DNA of 64,000 nucleotides from an uncultured Flavobacteriales bacterium. Its GTDB lineage: Bacteria; Bacteroidota; Bacteroidia; Flavobacteriales; Schleiferiaceae. This document shows, piece after piece, positions 51,616 through 61,741 of this stretch (positions are counted from its first letter, which is position 1; every line of letters starts with the position of its first letter). Where the stretch lies: positions 1 to 64,000 of the forward strand of contig CALKDS010000001.1 of the NCBI GenBank assembly GCA_938084135.1, in the 5' to 3' direction. Under the pieces are notes generated by a model that saw nothing but the letters and a program-made list of their open reading frames with translations, made no database searches and had not been told where the DNA came from. Made by a program: the position numbers and the translations under genes.

Positions 51616-53046
51616 ATGAAAAAATTCGTTAACACTTATAGACTTATAACCCTTGGGGTCACTAGTCTTTTAATTTCTTGCTCCGGCTCAAATCATGGTG
51701 AATTGGTTGGAGTACAGAATCGAGCAGATTTTTATCCATCAGATCCATATGGTATGGTTTACATTCCTCAAGGATCATTTAATGCAGGAAATGCGGATGT
51801 TGATATTCCCGCAACCCTTACAGCACCTACAAAAACTGTAAGTGTCTCTTCTTTTTATATGGATGAAACTGAGATAACAAATAATGAGTACCGTCAATTT
51901 GTTCATTGGGTAAGGGATTCTATTTTGCGATACAGACTAGCTGAGGGGTTAGTAGAAGAATACGAATATATCTCGTATGCCGATCTACAAAATCCAACAT
52001 ATTTTGAGGAATATGTTGGAATAGAGTACCCTGACTCGATGCAATCTCATTTAGATTGGAGTCGAAAACTAACTTGGGACACAAAAAAATTTCCTTCAAT
52101 TGAATACACAGAAGTACTTGAAACAATGTATTTGGCGCCTGAGGAAAGATATCTAGGCGGTCGAATGTTAGATTCGCGCCAATTGAATTATTTATATTTC
52201 TGGATCGATAAGCAGAAAGCTGCTAAAAAATCGAACCGAGCAAATATGGATTTCACCGATGCTGATGCTGATGGTATGACATACAACTACAAAGACTACA
52301 TAAAAGATGGCCAAAGCATATCTGACCGATCAAGTTTTTTTGAAAGTGAAACGATAAATGTTTATCCAGATACACTCGTATGGCTCTCAGACTTCACGTA
52401 TTCTTTCAATGAACAAATGCATGACAGCTATTTTTGGCATCCTGCTTATGATAATTACCCGGTAGTTGGAATAAATTGGAAACAAGCCATGGCTTTTTGT
52501 AACTGGCGCACACGATATAGAAACGATTATTTGAAAGAGAATGATGATTTTCAAGAAAGTGAGTTCAGATTGCCAACTGAATCAGAATGGGAATATGCAG
52601 CTAGAGGCGGATTTGAATTAACCACCTATCCCTGGGGTGGACCTTATACAACCAATAGCGCTGGCTGCTTCTTAGCAAATTTCAAACCCTCCAGAGGAAA
52701 TTTAACCTCCGACGGAGGCTTTCATCCTGTAAAGGCCACTTCTTATGAACCTAATGGGTATGGTTTATACTGCATGGCTGGGAATGTCGCAGAATGGACA
52801 AGTACAGCTTGGGATGAAGCTAGCTATTATTATGTTGGAGATTTCAACCCAGACTTTAAATACAATGCTGACGAGAATGACCCTGAAACTATGAAAAGAA
52901 AAGTGATTCGCGGTGGATCCTGGAAAGACATTGCCGCCTACCTTCAAGTAAGTTCTAGAGAATACGAATATCAAGATACAAATAAATCCTACATTGGATT
53001 TCGCACAGTACAAAGTTTTTTGGGTCGAGACGCTCGAGACTTTTAA
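51616..53046 (+). CDS. gldK: T9SS/gliding lipoprotein GldK
   Basis: Lipobox LLISCSG; SUMF1-type MVYIPQGSFNAG...MDETEITNNEYRQFVHWVRDSI...RGGSWKD; followed by gldL. Confidence 0.95.
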   Translation: MKKFVNTYRLITLGVTSLLISCSGSNHGELVGVQNRADFYPSDPYGMVYIPQGSFNAGNADVDIPATLTAPTKTVSVSSFYMDETEITNNEYRQFVHWVRDSILRYRLAEGLVEEYEYISYADLQNPTYFEEYVGIEYPDSMQSHLDWSRKLTWDTKKFPSIEYTEVLETMYLAPEERYLGGRMLDSRQLNYLYFWIDKQKAAKKSNRANMDFTDADADGMTYNYKDYIKDGQSISDRSSFFESETINVYPDTLVWLSDFTYSFNEQMHDSYFWHPAYDNYPVVGINWKQAMAFCNWRTRYRNDYLKENDDFQESEFRLPTESEWEYAARGGFELTTYPWGGPYTTNSAGCFLANFKPSRGNLTSDGGFHPVKATSYEPNGYGLYCMAGNVAEWTSTAWDEASYYYVGDFNPDFKYNADENDPETMKRKVIRGGSWKDIAAYLQVSSREYEYQDTNKSYIGFRTVQSFLGRDARDF

Positions 53047-53104
53047 CATAGAAAAATCTCAATATTTAATCAAATTCATTAATAATTAATTAAACCGAAA
53101 TAAG

Positions 53105-53758
53105 ATGGCCTTAATAGATGTAGATGGCAAGCGATTTAAAAACTTCATGTCCAAATTATATGGATGGGGAGCAGCAGTTGTAATCATGGGTGCGCTTTTC
53201 AAAATCATTCACCTTCCAGGAGCTGACTTTATGCTAATTATTGGTTTAACCACTGAAGCGGTAATATTTTTCATTTCAGCTTTTGAGTCACCATCCAAAG
53301 ATTTTGACTGGTCAATTGTTTACCCAGAATTATCAACACTAGACCTGAACGAAGGAAAAGGTCGTCGTGGAACTGTAACCCAGGAATTAGATAAAATGAT
53401 GGAAGAAGCCAAAATCGGTCCAGAACTATTGACTAGCTTGGGTGACGGAATGCGCCAATTAAGCGATACTGCTTCATCTTTAAATTCGGCTACAGATGCA
53501 GCTGGAGCAACTTCTGCTTATAGCGATCAATTAAATAGCGCGGCACAAAACATGGAAGCTTTGAATGCTCTTTATGCTGTTCAGCTCGAGAACACTACGA
53601 GCCAAGTTGAAATTCAAAATAGCCTAATGGAAAAACTTGGGTCTTCAATGAATGAGTCCGAAGCTCTAGCTCAAGAGGTTGGAAAACTCTCAGGAAACTT
53701 ATCCCAGCTAAATAATGTTTATGGCAATATGCTTTCAGCAATGAGTGGTAAAAGCTAA
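53105..53758 (+). CDS. gldL: T9SS motor protein GldL
   Basis: KNFMSKLYGWGAAVVIMGALFKIIHLPGADFMLIIGLTTEAVIFFISAFE. Confidence 0.96.
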   Translation: MALIDVDGKRFKNFMSKLYGWGAAVVIMGALFKIIHLPGADFMLIIGLTTEAVIFFISAFESPSKDFDWSIVYPELSTLDLNEGKGRRGTVTQELDKMMEEAKIGPELLTSLGDGMRQLSDTASSLNSATDAAGATSAYSDQLNSAAQNMEALNALYAVQLENTTSQVEIQNSLMEKLGSSMNESEALAQEVGKLSGNLSQLNNVYGNMLSAMSGKS

Positions 53759-53820
53759 TAATCACTAACTTTCTGATATTCAAAATATAACAAGTTAATT
53801 ATCTCTTAGAATAAAACAAA

Positions 53821-55356
53821 ATGGCTTCAGGATCTCTTTCTCCCCGTCAAAAAATGATCAACATGATGTATTTGGTGTTGACAGCTATGTTGGCATTGAA
53901 TGTCTCCAAGGATATTCTCAAGGTTTTACATAAACTTGATGTAGGAATGTCTGCAACTGTGAAAACCGTTGAAGAAGGAACTAAGACTATATATGCGGCG
54001 ATTGAAGCTCAAGTATCCGAGAATGAACGGGCGGTACCTTTTAATGAAAGAGCTAAAGTTCTTCGAACGAAATCCAATTCAGTTGAATCATTACTTGTAA
54101 AAGCAAGGGAAGATATGATCGAAGAATCTGGCGGAATAGATACTGCTGATGACAACCGACTGAAAGGAGAAGATAACAGAAGTGTATCTAATAACTACAT
54201 GCTAAACGATAAAAGTGTTGGTGGGCAGGGAGCTGCAAAAGAAATTAAAGAGAGACTTACAGAATATCGCGGATATCTAATTGCTGAAGTTGAAGCAAAT
54301 CCTTCGCCAGTTACTGAAGAACTTATTGGAGAAATAAATCAAGCCTTTGACTTTAGTGATGTAAGAGCTGGTTCAAAAAAAGAAACATGGGAAACGGCTA
54401 CTTTCGCAGACCTTCCTCTTGCTGGCGTCATACCGTTTATTACGGATCTCCAGTCTAAAGTAAGACGAATGGAGGCGAGAGTTGCTGAGTATTTTTATAG
54501 CCAAATTGATGCCTCTGCGCTTAAGTTTGATGGCGTGAGAGCTGTTGTTATGCCAAAAAGTACCTACATAACTCAGGGAGAGATTTATGAAGCTGATGTA
54601 TTCTTGGCAGCATATAACAGTGGAAATCAGCCGGAATTTACGGATATCATTCCAGAAGAAATAGTTGATGGTGTGGGTAAAATTCGTTTCCCAGCAAAGG
54701 GAATAGGTTCAAAGACATTAACAGGAAGCATGACGCTGCCCGGAGATGATCGCGTTTATACATATGATGTAGTTTATACGGTCGCGCCACCTAGCGTTGT
54801 GATTTCTCCTTCTAAAATGAATGTCCTTTATCGTAATGTGATTAATCCGTTAGAAATCTCTGTGCCAGGAGTAGCTCCGTCTAACATAGTCGTCAACGGG
54901 CCTGGTGTAAGAGGAAGTAACGGAAAATATAATGCTGACATAACTAAAATAAAGGGTAAGGAAATCAAAATTTCTGTCTCGGTAAAAGAGGAAAATGGTA
55001 AATTACGACGAGCTGGATCAAAAATATTTAGAATAAAGGGATTGCCTCAAGCTGTAGGTTCTGTATTTAAAAAGACCCAAGGAGTAATGTCATCTAGCTT
55101 ACTAAGTAAAGGAAAAGTCGAAGCAGAGTATCAAGATTTTCCTTTCGACTTGCCACTAACAGTTGTCTCATTTGAACTAAAAATGGACGGACAACCGCCT
55201 ATGAAAGTTGATGGCAATAAAATACCTTCCAAGGCCAAACCTCTTATTCAAAAATTACGCCCTGGGAGCAGCGTTCAAATTCGTAAAATTATTGCGAAAA
55301 CGCAAAAAGGCGCCAGAATTTCTAGAGTAGGTATTGTTTCAATTGACGTTCAATAA
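53821..55356 (+). CDS. gldM: T9SS motor protein GldM
   Basis: SLSPRQKMINMMYLVLTAMLALNVSKDIL. Confidence 0.97.
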   Translation: MASGSLSPRQKMINMMYLVLTAMLALNVSKDILKVLHKLDVGMSATVKTVEEGTKTIYAAIEAQVSENERAVPFNERAKVLRTKSNSVESLLVKAREDMIEESGGIDTADDNRLKGEDNRSVSNNYMLNDKSVGGQGAAKEIKERLTEYRGYLIAEVEANPSPVTEELIGEINQAFDFSDVRAGSKKETWETATFADLPLAGVIPFITDLQSKVRRMEARVAEYFYSQIDASALKFDGVRAVVMPKSTYITQGEIYEADVFLAAYNSGNQPEFTDIIPEEIVDGVGKIRFPAKGIGSKTLTGSMTLPGDDRVYTYDVVYTVAPPSVVISPSKMNVLYRNVINPLEISVPGVAPSNIVVNGPGVRGSNGKYNADITKIKGKEIKISVSVKEENGKLRRAGSKIFRIKGLPQAVGSVFKKTQGVMSSSLLSKGKVEAEYQDFPFDLPLTVVSFELKMDGQPPMKVDGNKIPSKAKPLIQKLRPGSSVQIRKIIAKTQKGARISRVGIVSIDVQ

Positions 55357-55358
55357 TT

Positions 55359-56183
55359 ATGAAAAATTTTCTCATTGTTTTTTTCTTTGTGGCTTCGAGT
55401 ACGGTCTGGAGTCAAGTCATATCACCGGAAGATGATGGCTTAGTGCCAAAAGGCGATATACATTATTCTAATACTAGAGTCGTCCCCTACCCTTTTCTTA
55501 GACAAGATGATATGATGTGGGCTACTCGCCATTGGGAAAGAATACAAGTTCAAGAAAAGTTAAATCATCCACTTTATTACCCAGTAGTTCCTCTCCCTGA
55601 TCGAAAATCAATGTTTGATGTTCTTAAAGATGCAATCCTTGTTGAAGGCAGTATCGTAGAAGTTTTCAGGGATGATTTATTTGAACTACCCTTAAGCAAT
55701 CAAGAAGTTGCTGATATTATTTTTAGAGTAGACTCTATTACTGACCCTGATGATCCAAGTATCCTTCTTGCAATTGACTCAATAGAGCTAAAAGCGCCCA
55801 ATGTCGTAGCATGGGAATTAAAATCTGATTGGTATTTTGACAAGCAAAGGGGTGAGATGAAAAACAGAATTTTAGGCATTTCCCCAGTAGTAAAAGATCC
55901 TTCTACATCTGAAATTTATAATATTTTCTGGATATGGTTTCCTGATGCGCGGCAGGCTCTTTCCACAAATATTGCCTACAATCCGGACAACAATACTAGA
56001 AGATTGACATTTGACCAGATCATGCAAATGAGATATTTTAATTCAGTAGTCTTTAAGGAAGACAATGTTTATGACCGTACTATAGATGATTATAAACAAA
56101 ACAGACCAATGGAGCAGCTATTAGAATCCAAACGAATTCGTGAAAATCTAAGGAATTACGAACACGACCTTTGGCAATTTTAA
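55359..56183 (+). CDS. gldN: T9SS protein GldN
   Basis: DDMMWATRHWERIQVQEKLNHPLYYP...IFWIWFPDARQALSTNIAYNPDNNTRRLTFDQIMQMRYFNSVVFKEDNVYDR. Confidence 0.96.
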   Translation: MKNFLIVFFFVASSTVWSQVISPEDDGLVPKGDIHYSNTRVVPYPFLRQDDMMWATRHWERIQVQEKLNHPLYYPVVPLPDRKSMFDVLKDAILVEGSIVEVFRDDLFELPLSNQEVADIIFRVDSITDPDDPSILLAIDSIELKAPNVVAWELKSDWYFDKQRGEMKNRILGISPVVKDPSTSEIYNIFWIWFPDARQALSTNIAYNPDNNTRRLTFDQIMQMRYFNSVVFKEDNVYDRTIDDYKQNRPMEQLLESKRIRENLRNYEHDLWQF

Positions 56184-56208
56184 TTGACTAAATAATTTTG
56201 TTATTTCA

Positions 56209-56235
56209 AAGGGCCGCTATTTGCGGCCTTTTCAT
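56209..56235 (+). terminator. Intrinsic terminator after gldN
   Basis: GGCCGC-TATTT-GCGGCC-TTTTCATTTTT. Confidence 0.85.
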
Positions 56236-56243
56236 TTTTAAAT

Positions 56244-57227
56244 ATGCATTTCGCAATAATAGGTCAAGGTCTTGCGGGTTCTTCTCTCGCAATAGAAGCT
56301 GATAAGAATGGTCATGACATCACATGCTTTGACCTGAGCAATGAAAATACAGCCTCCAAGAGGGCAATCGGGATAATTAATCCATTAGTTCTAAAAAACC
56401 GAACAATATTTGATAAAAGTGAAATATTTTTGAGTAATTGTCTGTCCTATTATAATTGGATAGAAAAAACGTTTCAAAAACCATTATTATCAAGGAACTC
56501 GATCCGAGAAGTCTTATTTAATCCTAGTGAAGTTTCAAATTGGACCTCTTTATCTCAAGAATCAAATCTTGAAAAATATATTGGATCAATTGAAACTACC
56601 AATAAATCATTAAGCGCTTTAGGCCTAGGTTGTATAAAAAATAGCTTCAGACTTGATGTTAAAAATTATCTTCAAGTGATAAGGACTTGGCTTAGCGAAA
56701 ATCATCATCTCCAGGAAGAAGACGTTAAGAATATATTCGTGTCAAAAAATGAGGTAATTGTAAATAGCCAAAAATTTGATGGACTAATCTTAGCTGAGGG
56801 CTTAATAGCCACTTGGACACAGAAGATATTTCGACCTCTTCAATTTAGTCCAACAAAAGGAGAGGGTTTGGTAATTGAAACCACAAATACTAATATTGAT
56901 TTTCCTGTCCATAGAAATACTTTTCTTTTAAAAGAACATGAGAATAGATATACTGTTGGGGCCACATTCAACCGAAAGGATCTTCAAACAGGCCCTTCCA
57001 AAGCTGGAAAAGACTCTCTCATAAAGGAATTATCATATTGGTTTCACGATGACTTTAAAATTGTCGATCACTGGTGTGGATTGAGACCTACAATGAAAGA
57101 TAGAAAAATTTGTTTTGGATGGCACAAAGAATTTCCCAATGTAGGGTTTCTAAATGGGCTTGGATCTAGAGGTGCATTGACCTCCCCTTACTATAGCTCT
57201 CTGCTTTGGGCACAGCACAGATCTTAA
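56244..57227 (+). CDS. FAD-dependent oxidoreductase (DAO family)
   Basis: FAIIGQGLAGSSLAIEADKNGHDITCFD; C-term NGLGSRGALTSPYYSSLL. Confidence 0.88.
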   Translation: MHFAIIGQGLAGSSLAIEADKNGHDITCFDLSNENTASKRAIGIINPLVLKNRTIFDKSEIFLSNCLSYYNWIEKTFQKPLLSRNSIREVLFNPSEVSNWTSLSQESNLEKYIGSIETTNKSLSALGLGCIKNSFRLDVKNYLQVIRTWLSENHHLQEEDVKNIFVSKNEVIVNSQKFDGLILAEGLIATWTQKIFRPLQFSPTKGEGLVIETTNTNIDFPVHRNTFLLKEHENRYTVGATFNRKDLQTGPSKAGKDSLIKELSYWFHDDFKIVDHWCGLRPTMKDRKICFGWHKEFPNVGFLNGLGSRGALTSPYYSSLLWAQHRS

Positions 57228-57317
57228 AAGGGATAAATTAGATGTGATACTAGTCAAAAAACAATTTAAATAAAGTTAGCATTCAGATGAATTCCCTTTG
57301 TTACTTTTGTCCTCCAG

Positions 57318-59282
57318 ATGTTAAGTGTAAATCAAGTTGGTCTGGCCTTTGGAGGAACAGATCTTTTCAAGGACATATCATTTCAAATAAACCCTGGAGA
57401 AAGGATTGGACTAGTCGGTCGAAACGGAGCCGGTAAATCTACTCTACTGAGCCTTATTGCAGGGAAAATCTCCGTTGATTTTGGTAAGATATCCTTTCCG
57501 AATGATTTTAAAATTGGTTTCTTAACTCAAGATATTCCGCCTTCGGGGAATAATACTATTTGGGAAGAGGCTGCATCTAGCTTTAAGGAGATTCAAGCTC
57601 TCGAGTTTAAAATGGAAGAGCAGACGAAGCAACTCGAGACTAGAACGGACTATGAAAGTCCTTCCTATATGGATCTAATTAATGAACTATCTTCTAATCA
57701 AGAAAATTATCAAATGCTTGGTGGTTATACGTACCAAGCAGAAATGGAAAAAGTCCTCATTGGTCTTGGTTTTTTATCTAGTGATTTCCATAAATCACTT
57801 GCCTCATTTTCTGGGGGATGGCAAATGAGAGTTGAATTAGCTAAAATATTAATGCAGAATAATGATGTTCTGTTATTAGATGAGCCTACGAACCATTTAG
57901 ATATCGAGTCGATTATGTGGCTAGAGCAATTTCTTGCTGATAGCCCGCAAGCAATTATTCTCGTTTCACACGATAGAACATTTCTCAATAATGCAACGAC
58001 AAGAACTTTAGAAATTGTTCTGGGTAAGAGTTATGATTTCCCATGTCCCTATTATAAATATTTAAGTCTGAGAGAGGAAATTAGAGAAAAACAAAGACAA
58101 GCTAAAGCCAACCAAGAAAAAGAAATAAAACAGACTGAAGAACTCATAGAACGATTTCGATACAAAGCTTCCAAAGCATCATTTGCTCAGAGTTTAATAA
58201 AAAAATTAGACAAAATAGACCGTATTGATGTAGATGAAGAAGATACACGTAACATGAGATTTAAGTTCCCTCCAGCCCCTCGTTCTGGAAAAGTTGTCGC
58301 GAAACTCATTGACATTCATAAGCATTATGGATCAAAGCACGTTCTTAAAGGTTTTGACATGGAGATTGTTAGAGGTCAAAAAATAGCTTTTGTCGGACAA
58401 AATGGTCAAGGTAAATCAACACTTGTCAAAGTTCTTGCTGAAAATTTAGACTTTACTGGCTCCATTGATTTAGGACACCAAATATCACTAGGTTATTATG
58501 CCCAAAATCAGGCTGAAGTTTTAGATGGATCTAAAACTGTTCTAGAGACTATTGAAGATTCTGCCCCTGAGGAAATGCGGAGCTCTGCCCGAAAAATGTT
58601 AGGGAATTTTATGTTTACCGGAGATAATGTTGGTAAGAAGGTATCTGTCCTCTCTGGTGGGGAAAGAGGTCGGCTTGCATTATGCCAATTGATGCTAAAT
58701 CCAATTAATTTTTTAATTCTCGATGAGCCAACCAATCACCTAGATATGCAAGCTAAAGATGTCTTAAAACAATCTTTAGCAAACTATGATGGAACCCTAA
58801 TCGTGGTCTCTCACGATAGAGAGTTTTTATCCGATTTAGCAGATATAACCTATGAATTTAAAGATGGTAAAATTAGACAGCATTTGGGTGGTATCGAATA
58901 TTTCCTTGATCAGAAAAAAATGCAGAATATGCGACAAGTTGAATTAGGGTTGAAGGAAAAACCAGTTTCAAAATTAGAGCAAAAAACAAAAAATAACCGA
59001 GAATCGAAAAATGAACTCAAGAGGATAGAGAAAAATCTAAAGAATGCGGAAAAATTTGAAAAAAACGCTCAAAATAGATATGAAAATTTTCAAAAAGAAT
59101 TAGATGCTTTAGAAAACATTTTATCAAACCCTATTGCATTCAAAAAAATGTCTGAAGATCCAGATTTTTATATAAATTATGAACAGCTCAAAAAGAAATT
59201 AGATGATTCTTTTAATGCTTGGGAGGAAGCAGTCGAAAAAAGTTCTTCCCTTCAAAAGGAGTTGGGGCAAATAGAAGCGTAA
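57318..59282 (+). CDS. ABC-F family ATPase
   Basis: Two ABC cassettes: GRNGAGKST/SGGWQMRVELAKIL/LLLDEPTNHLD and GQNGQGKST/LSGGERGRLALCQL/LILDEPTNHLD; C-terminal coiled coil. Confidence 0.96.
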   Translation: MLSVNQVGLAFGGTDLFKDISFQINPGERIGLVGRNGAGKSTLLSLIAGKISVDFGKISFPNDFKIGFLTQDIPPSGNNTIWEEAASSFKEIQALEFKMEEQTKQLETRTDYESPSYMDLINELSSNQENYQMLGGYTYQAEMEKVLIGLGFLSSDFHKSLASFSGGWQMRVELAKILMQNNDVLLLDEPTNHLDIESIMWLEQFLADSPQAIILVSHDRTFLNNATTRTLEIVLGKSYDFPCPYYKYLSLREEIREKQRQAKANQEKEIKQTEELIERFRYKASKASFAQSLIKKLDKIDRIDVDEEDTRNMRFKFPPAPRSGKVVAKLIDIHKHYGSKHVLKGFDMEIVRGQKIAFVGQNGQGKSTLVKVLAENLDFTGSIDLGHQISLGYYAQNQAEVLDGSKTVLETIEDSAPEEMRSSARKMLGNFMFTGDNVGKKVSVLSGGERGRLALCQLMLNPINFLILDEPTNHLDMQAKDVLKQSLANYDGTLIVVSHDREFLSDLADITYEFKDGKIRQHLGGIEYFLDQKKMQNMRQVELGLKEKPVSKLEQKTKNNRESKNELKRIEKNLKNAEKFEKNAQNRYENFQKELDALENILSNPIAFKKMSEDPDFYINYEQLKKKLDDSFNAWEEAVEKSSSLQKELGQIEA

Positions 59283-59291
59283 CTTGACGAT

Positions 59292-60887
59292 ATGAAAAAA
59301 CTGTTTCAGCTTGTTTTAACATTTTTTACTTCATTGACAATTATGTCCCAGACGGCATCAGAGACAAAACTCGTTGTTTCTATTGTGGTGGATCAAATGC
59401 GAGCCGATTATTTAACTAGGTACTCTCACCTTTATGAAGGCGGGTTTAAAACGCTACTTGAAGATGGTGAAGTCTTTTGGAATGCGCATTATACGCATGC
59501 TCCAACTTATACAGCTCCAGGCCACGCAAGTATTTACACGGGTACAGATCCTCGTTTTCATGGTGTTATTGGAAATGATTGGTATGTTCCAAGTATTGGG
59601 AAGACAACTTATTGTTTAGAAGATCCAGTTGTATCACCAATCGGAACTACATCTAAATATGCTAAAAGAAGTCCAAAAAATATTCATAGCACAACTTGGA
59701 CAGATGAATTAGAGTGGGCTAGTAATAAGAAATCTAAAATATTCGCATTTTCTTTAAAAGATCGTGGTGCAATTTGTGCTGCAGGACATTTTGGAGATGC
59801 TGCTTTCTGGTTGGATAAATCAGGATTTATATCAAGTAGCTATTATATGTCATCACTGCCCAAATGGCTTATCAATTTTAATCGAAAAAATAGTCTTAAA
59901 TCATACATGAATGGCCAATGGGATTACTTAATAGATAAAAATAAATATCCTGAGATACAGTCTACAGAGTTTGAACGTATTCCTAAAGGAGCGAGAAAAG
60001 CTGATTTCCCTTATGATTTATCCTTGCTTTTTAATTTTGACACTACCGGTATTGAAGCATTTAAAACTACTCCTAAGGGGAATCAAATATTAGTAGATGT
60101 CGCTATAGAGGCCATGAAAAAAGAAGAATTAGGAATACATAATAATCGTTTCCCAGATGTGTTGGCAATTAGCTTTTCTGCTACAGATTATATCGGACAT
60201 GGCACAGGCATTAGGTCTCATGAGACAATGGATATGTATTTACGATTAGATCGTCAACTTGACACATTAATTGAATACCTAAATAAATACGTCGGTAAAG
60301 ATAATTTCATCATTGTTCTAACTGCAGATCATGGCGCTGCAGACAATCCAAGCCAAGCTAAAATGGATGGTATGCCAGTAGATTGGATGGCGCCGGCAGA
60401 CTTAGAATCAGAGTTTAGAGAATTGATTGTAGCTGCTGGAGTACCTGCGGAATTGATATTGAATTTTTCAAATGAACAAGTTTATATTCAAGAAAATGAT
60501 AATCTTGAAAATATTCAAGAAGTTGTTCGTAATGCACTATTAAAACATCCTGCAATCGCTGAATCATGGACAAAAGATGAAATACGAAGAGCCTCAGAAC
60601 CTTTTGCGCTGATGCGTAAAAATGGATCTGATAAAAGAAGTGGACAAGTATTTTACTCTCTTTATCCTGGTTCCATAGCTTATTACAAAACAGGTACCAC
60701 TCATGGTTCCGGCTACACATATGACACTCATGTGCCTGTCATTTTTTATGGGGAAATATTTCACTCCCCCAAAGGACACAATGAAAGAATTAACATTAAA
60801 GACATAGCGCCAACCCTTAGTCATATTCTGAAAATTGCTCAGCCTAGTGCTTGTAATGGTGATATTTTACCTTTAAAATTTAATTAA
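59292..60887 (+). CDS. pafA: PafA-type alkaline phosphatase
   Basis: VVDQMRADYLTRY; THAPTYTAPGHASIYTGT nucleophile Thr; VIGNDWY; SLKDRGAI; TADHGAADNPS. Confidence 0.9.
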   Translation: MKKLFQLVLTFFTSLTIMSQTASETKLVVSIVVDQMRADYLTRYSHLYEGGFKTLLEDGEVFWNAHYTHAPTYTAPGHASIYTGTDPRFHGVIGNDWYVPSIGKTTYCLEDPVVSPIGTTSKYAKRSPKNIHSTTWTDELEWASNKKSKIFAFSLKDRGAICAAGHFGDAAFWLDKSGFISSSYYMSSLPKWLINFNRKNSLKSYMNGQWDYLIDKNKYPEIQSTEFERIPKGARKADFPYDLSLLFNFDTTGIEAFKTTPKGNQILVDVAIEAMKKEELGIHNNRFPDVLAISFSATDYIGHGTGIRSHETMDMYLRLDRQLDTLIEYLNKYVGKDNFIIVLTADHGAADNPSQAKMDGMPVDWMAPADLESEFRELIVAAGVPAELILNFSNEQVYIQENDNLENIQEVVRNALLKHPAIAESWTKDEIRRASEPFALMRKNGSDKRSGQVFYSLYPGSIAYYKTGTTHGSGYTYDTHVPVIFYGEIFHSPKGHNERINIKDIAPTLSHILKIAQPSACNGDILPLKFN

Positions 60888-61717
60888 TTCTCTTTCCCTC
60901 TTTTGTAAGATTTGGGGATTTCACAAACAGGAATGGGTAGCATCTTATGGCTATTTGATCTATGGTATTCAATGAAAAGGAGCAAAACCTCTTTTTCTCT
61001 CTTTTTCAAATTACTTTCTAAAATATTATTGACATCATCCTTTAACAGATTCCAATTTTTCTCAATAACCCATTTCATAGCCACTTCAAGTTCTGGGTAA
61101 GTTGCTCCAATTTGATCTTCATCATTTCTTTCATCTTTCCATAAACCATCTGTAGGAGCTGCATCCAAAATAGTTTGAGAAACTCCCTTATATTTTGCTA
61201 ATTCAAATACTTCAGATTTAAATAAATCAGCAATTGGACTAATATCTACCCCTCCATCCCCATATTTTGTATAAAAACCTACACCAAAATCTTCAATTTT
61301 ATTTCCAGTTCCAATAACCAGTAAATTATGGTTTTGAGCATATGCATATAAAGTGGTCATTCGGATTCTTGCCCGAGCATTTGCAAGTGATAGTTCAGTA
61401 TTATAATTTTTACTAAGATTTAATATTGAAACCAGTGAATCAAAAACTAAAGTCAAATCTCGTTGCTCCATATATACATTACCATATTTTTCTTTTAAGC
61501 TTTTCATATGGCTATATGCTCTTTTAGACTGACTCTTAGCCTGATGAATAGGTAATTCTAATAAATGAGTTGCAAGTTGAGTTGAAGCGCACAAAGAAGA
61601 CGTCAATGCTGAGTCGACACCTCCAGATACTCCAACGACAAATCCATTTACTCCAGAAGACATGGCGTAATCAGATAGCCAACTTACTATATGTTTATCA
61701 ATTTGACTAAGGTTCAT
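60884..61717 (-). CDS. nadE: NAD synthetase (ammonia-type domain)
   Basis: GFVVGVSGGVDSALTSSLCA; VIGTGNKIEDFGVGFYTKYGDGGVDISPIADLFKSEV. Confidence 0.96.
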   Translation of the reverse strand: MNLSQIDKHIVSWLSDYAMSSGVNGFVVGVSGGVDSALTSSLCASTQLATHLLELPIHQAKSQSKRAYSHMKSLKEKYGNVYMEQRDLTLVFDSLVSILNLSKNYNTELSLANARARIRMTTLYAYAQNHNLLVIGTGNKIEDFGVGFYTKYGDGGVDISPIADLFKSEVFELAKYKGVSQTILDAAPTDGLWKDERNDEDQIGATYPELEVAMKWVIEKNWNLLKDDVNNILESNLKKREKEVLLLFIEYHRSNSHKMLPIPVCEIPKSYKRGKEN

Positions 61718-61728
61718 TTTTGGATAAG

Positions 61729-61736
61729 TACTTTTG
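61729..61736 (+). promoter_or_regulatory. -7 box TACTTTTG, 5 nt before gldB ATG 61742
   Basis: Exact TAnnTTTG; TTTG at 61702-61705 (23-nt spacer, longer than consensus). Confidence 0.55.
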
Positions 61737-61741
61737 GCATA

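Noticed and set aside
57302-57320. TACTTTTG before the ABC-F start as another leaderless case
   Set aside because: The box is exact but the gap is 8 nt rather than 4-5, so it was not counted among the seven.
60884-60887. Overlapping convergent stop codons of pafA and nadE (also folC / DUF481 at 19498-19501)
   Set aside because: Ordinary in compact genomes because TTAA/CTAA can serve both strands; no further structure.
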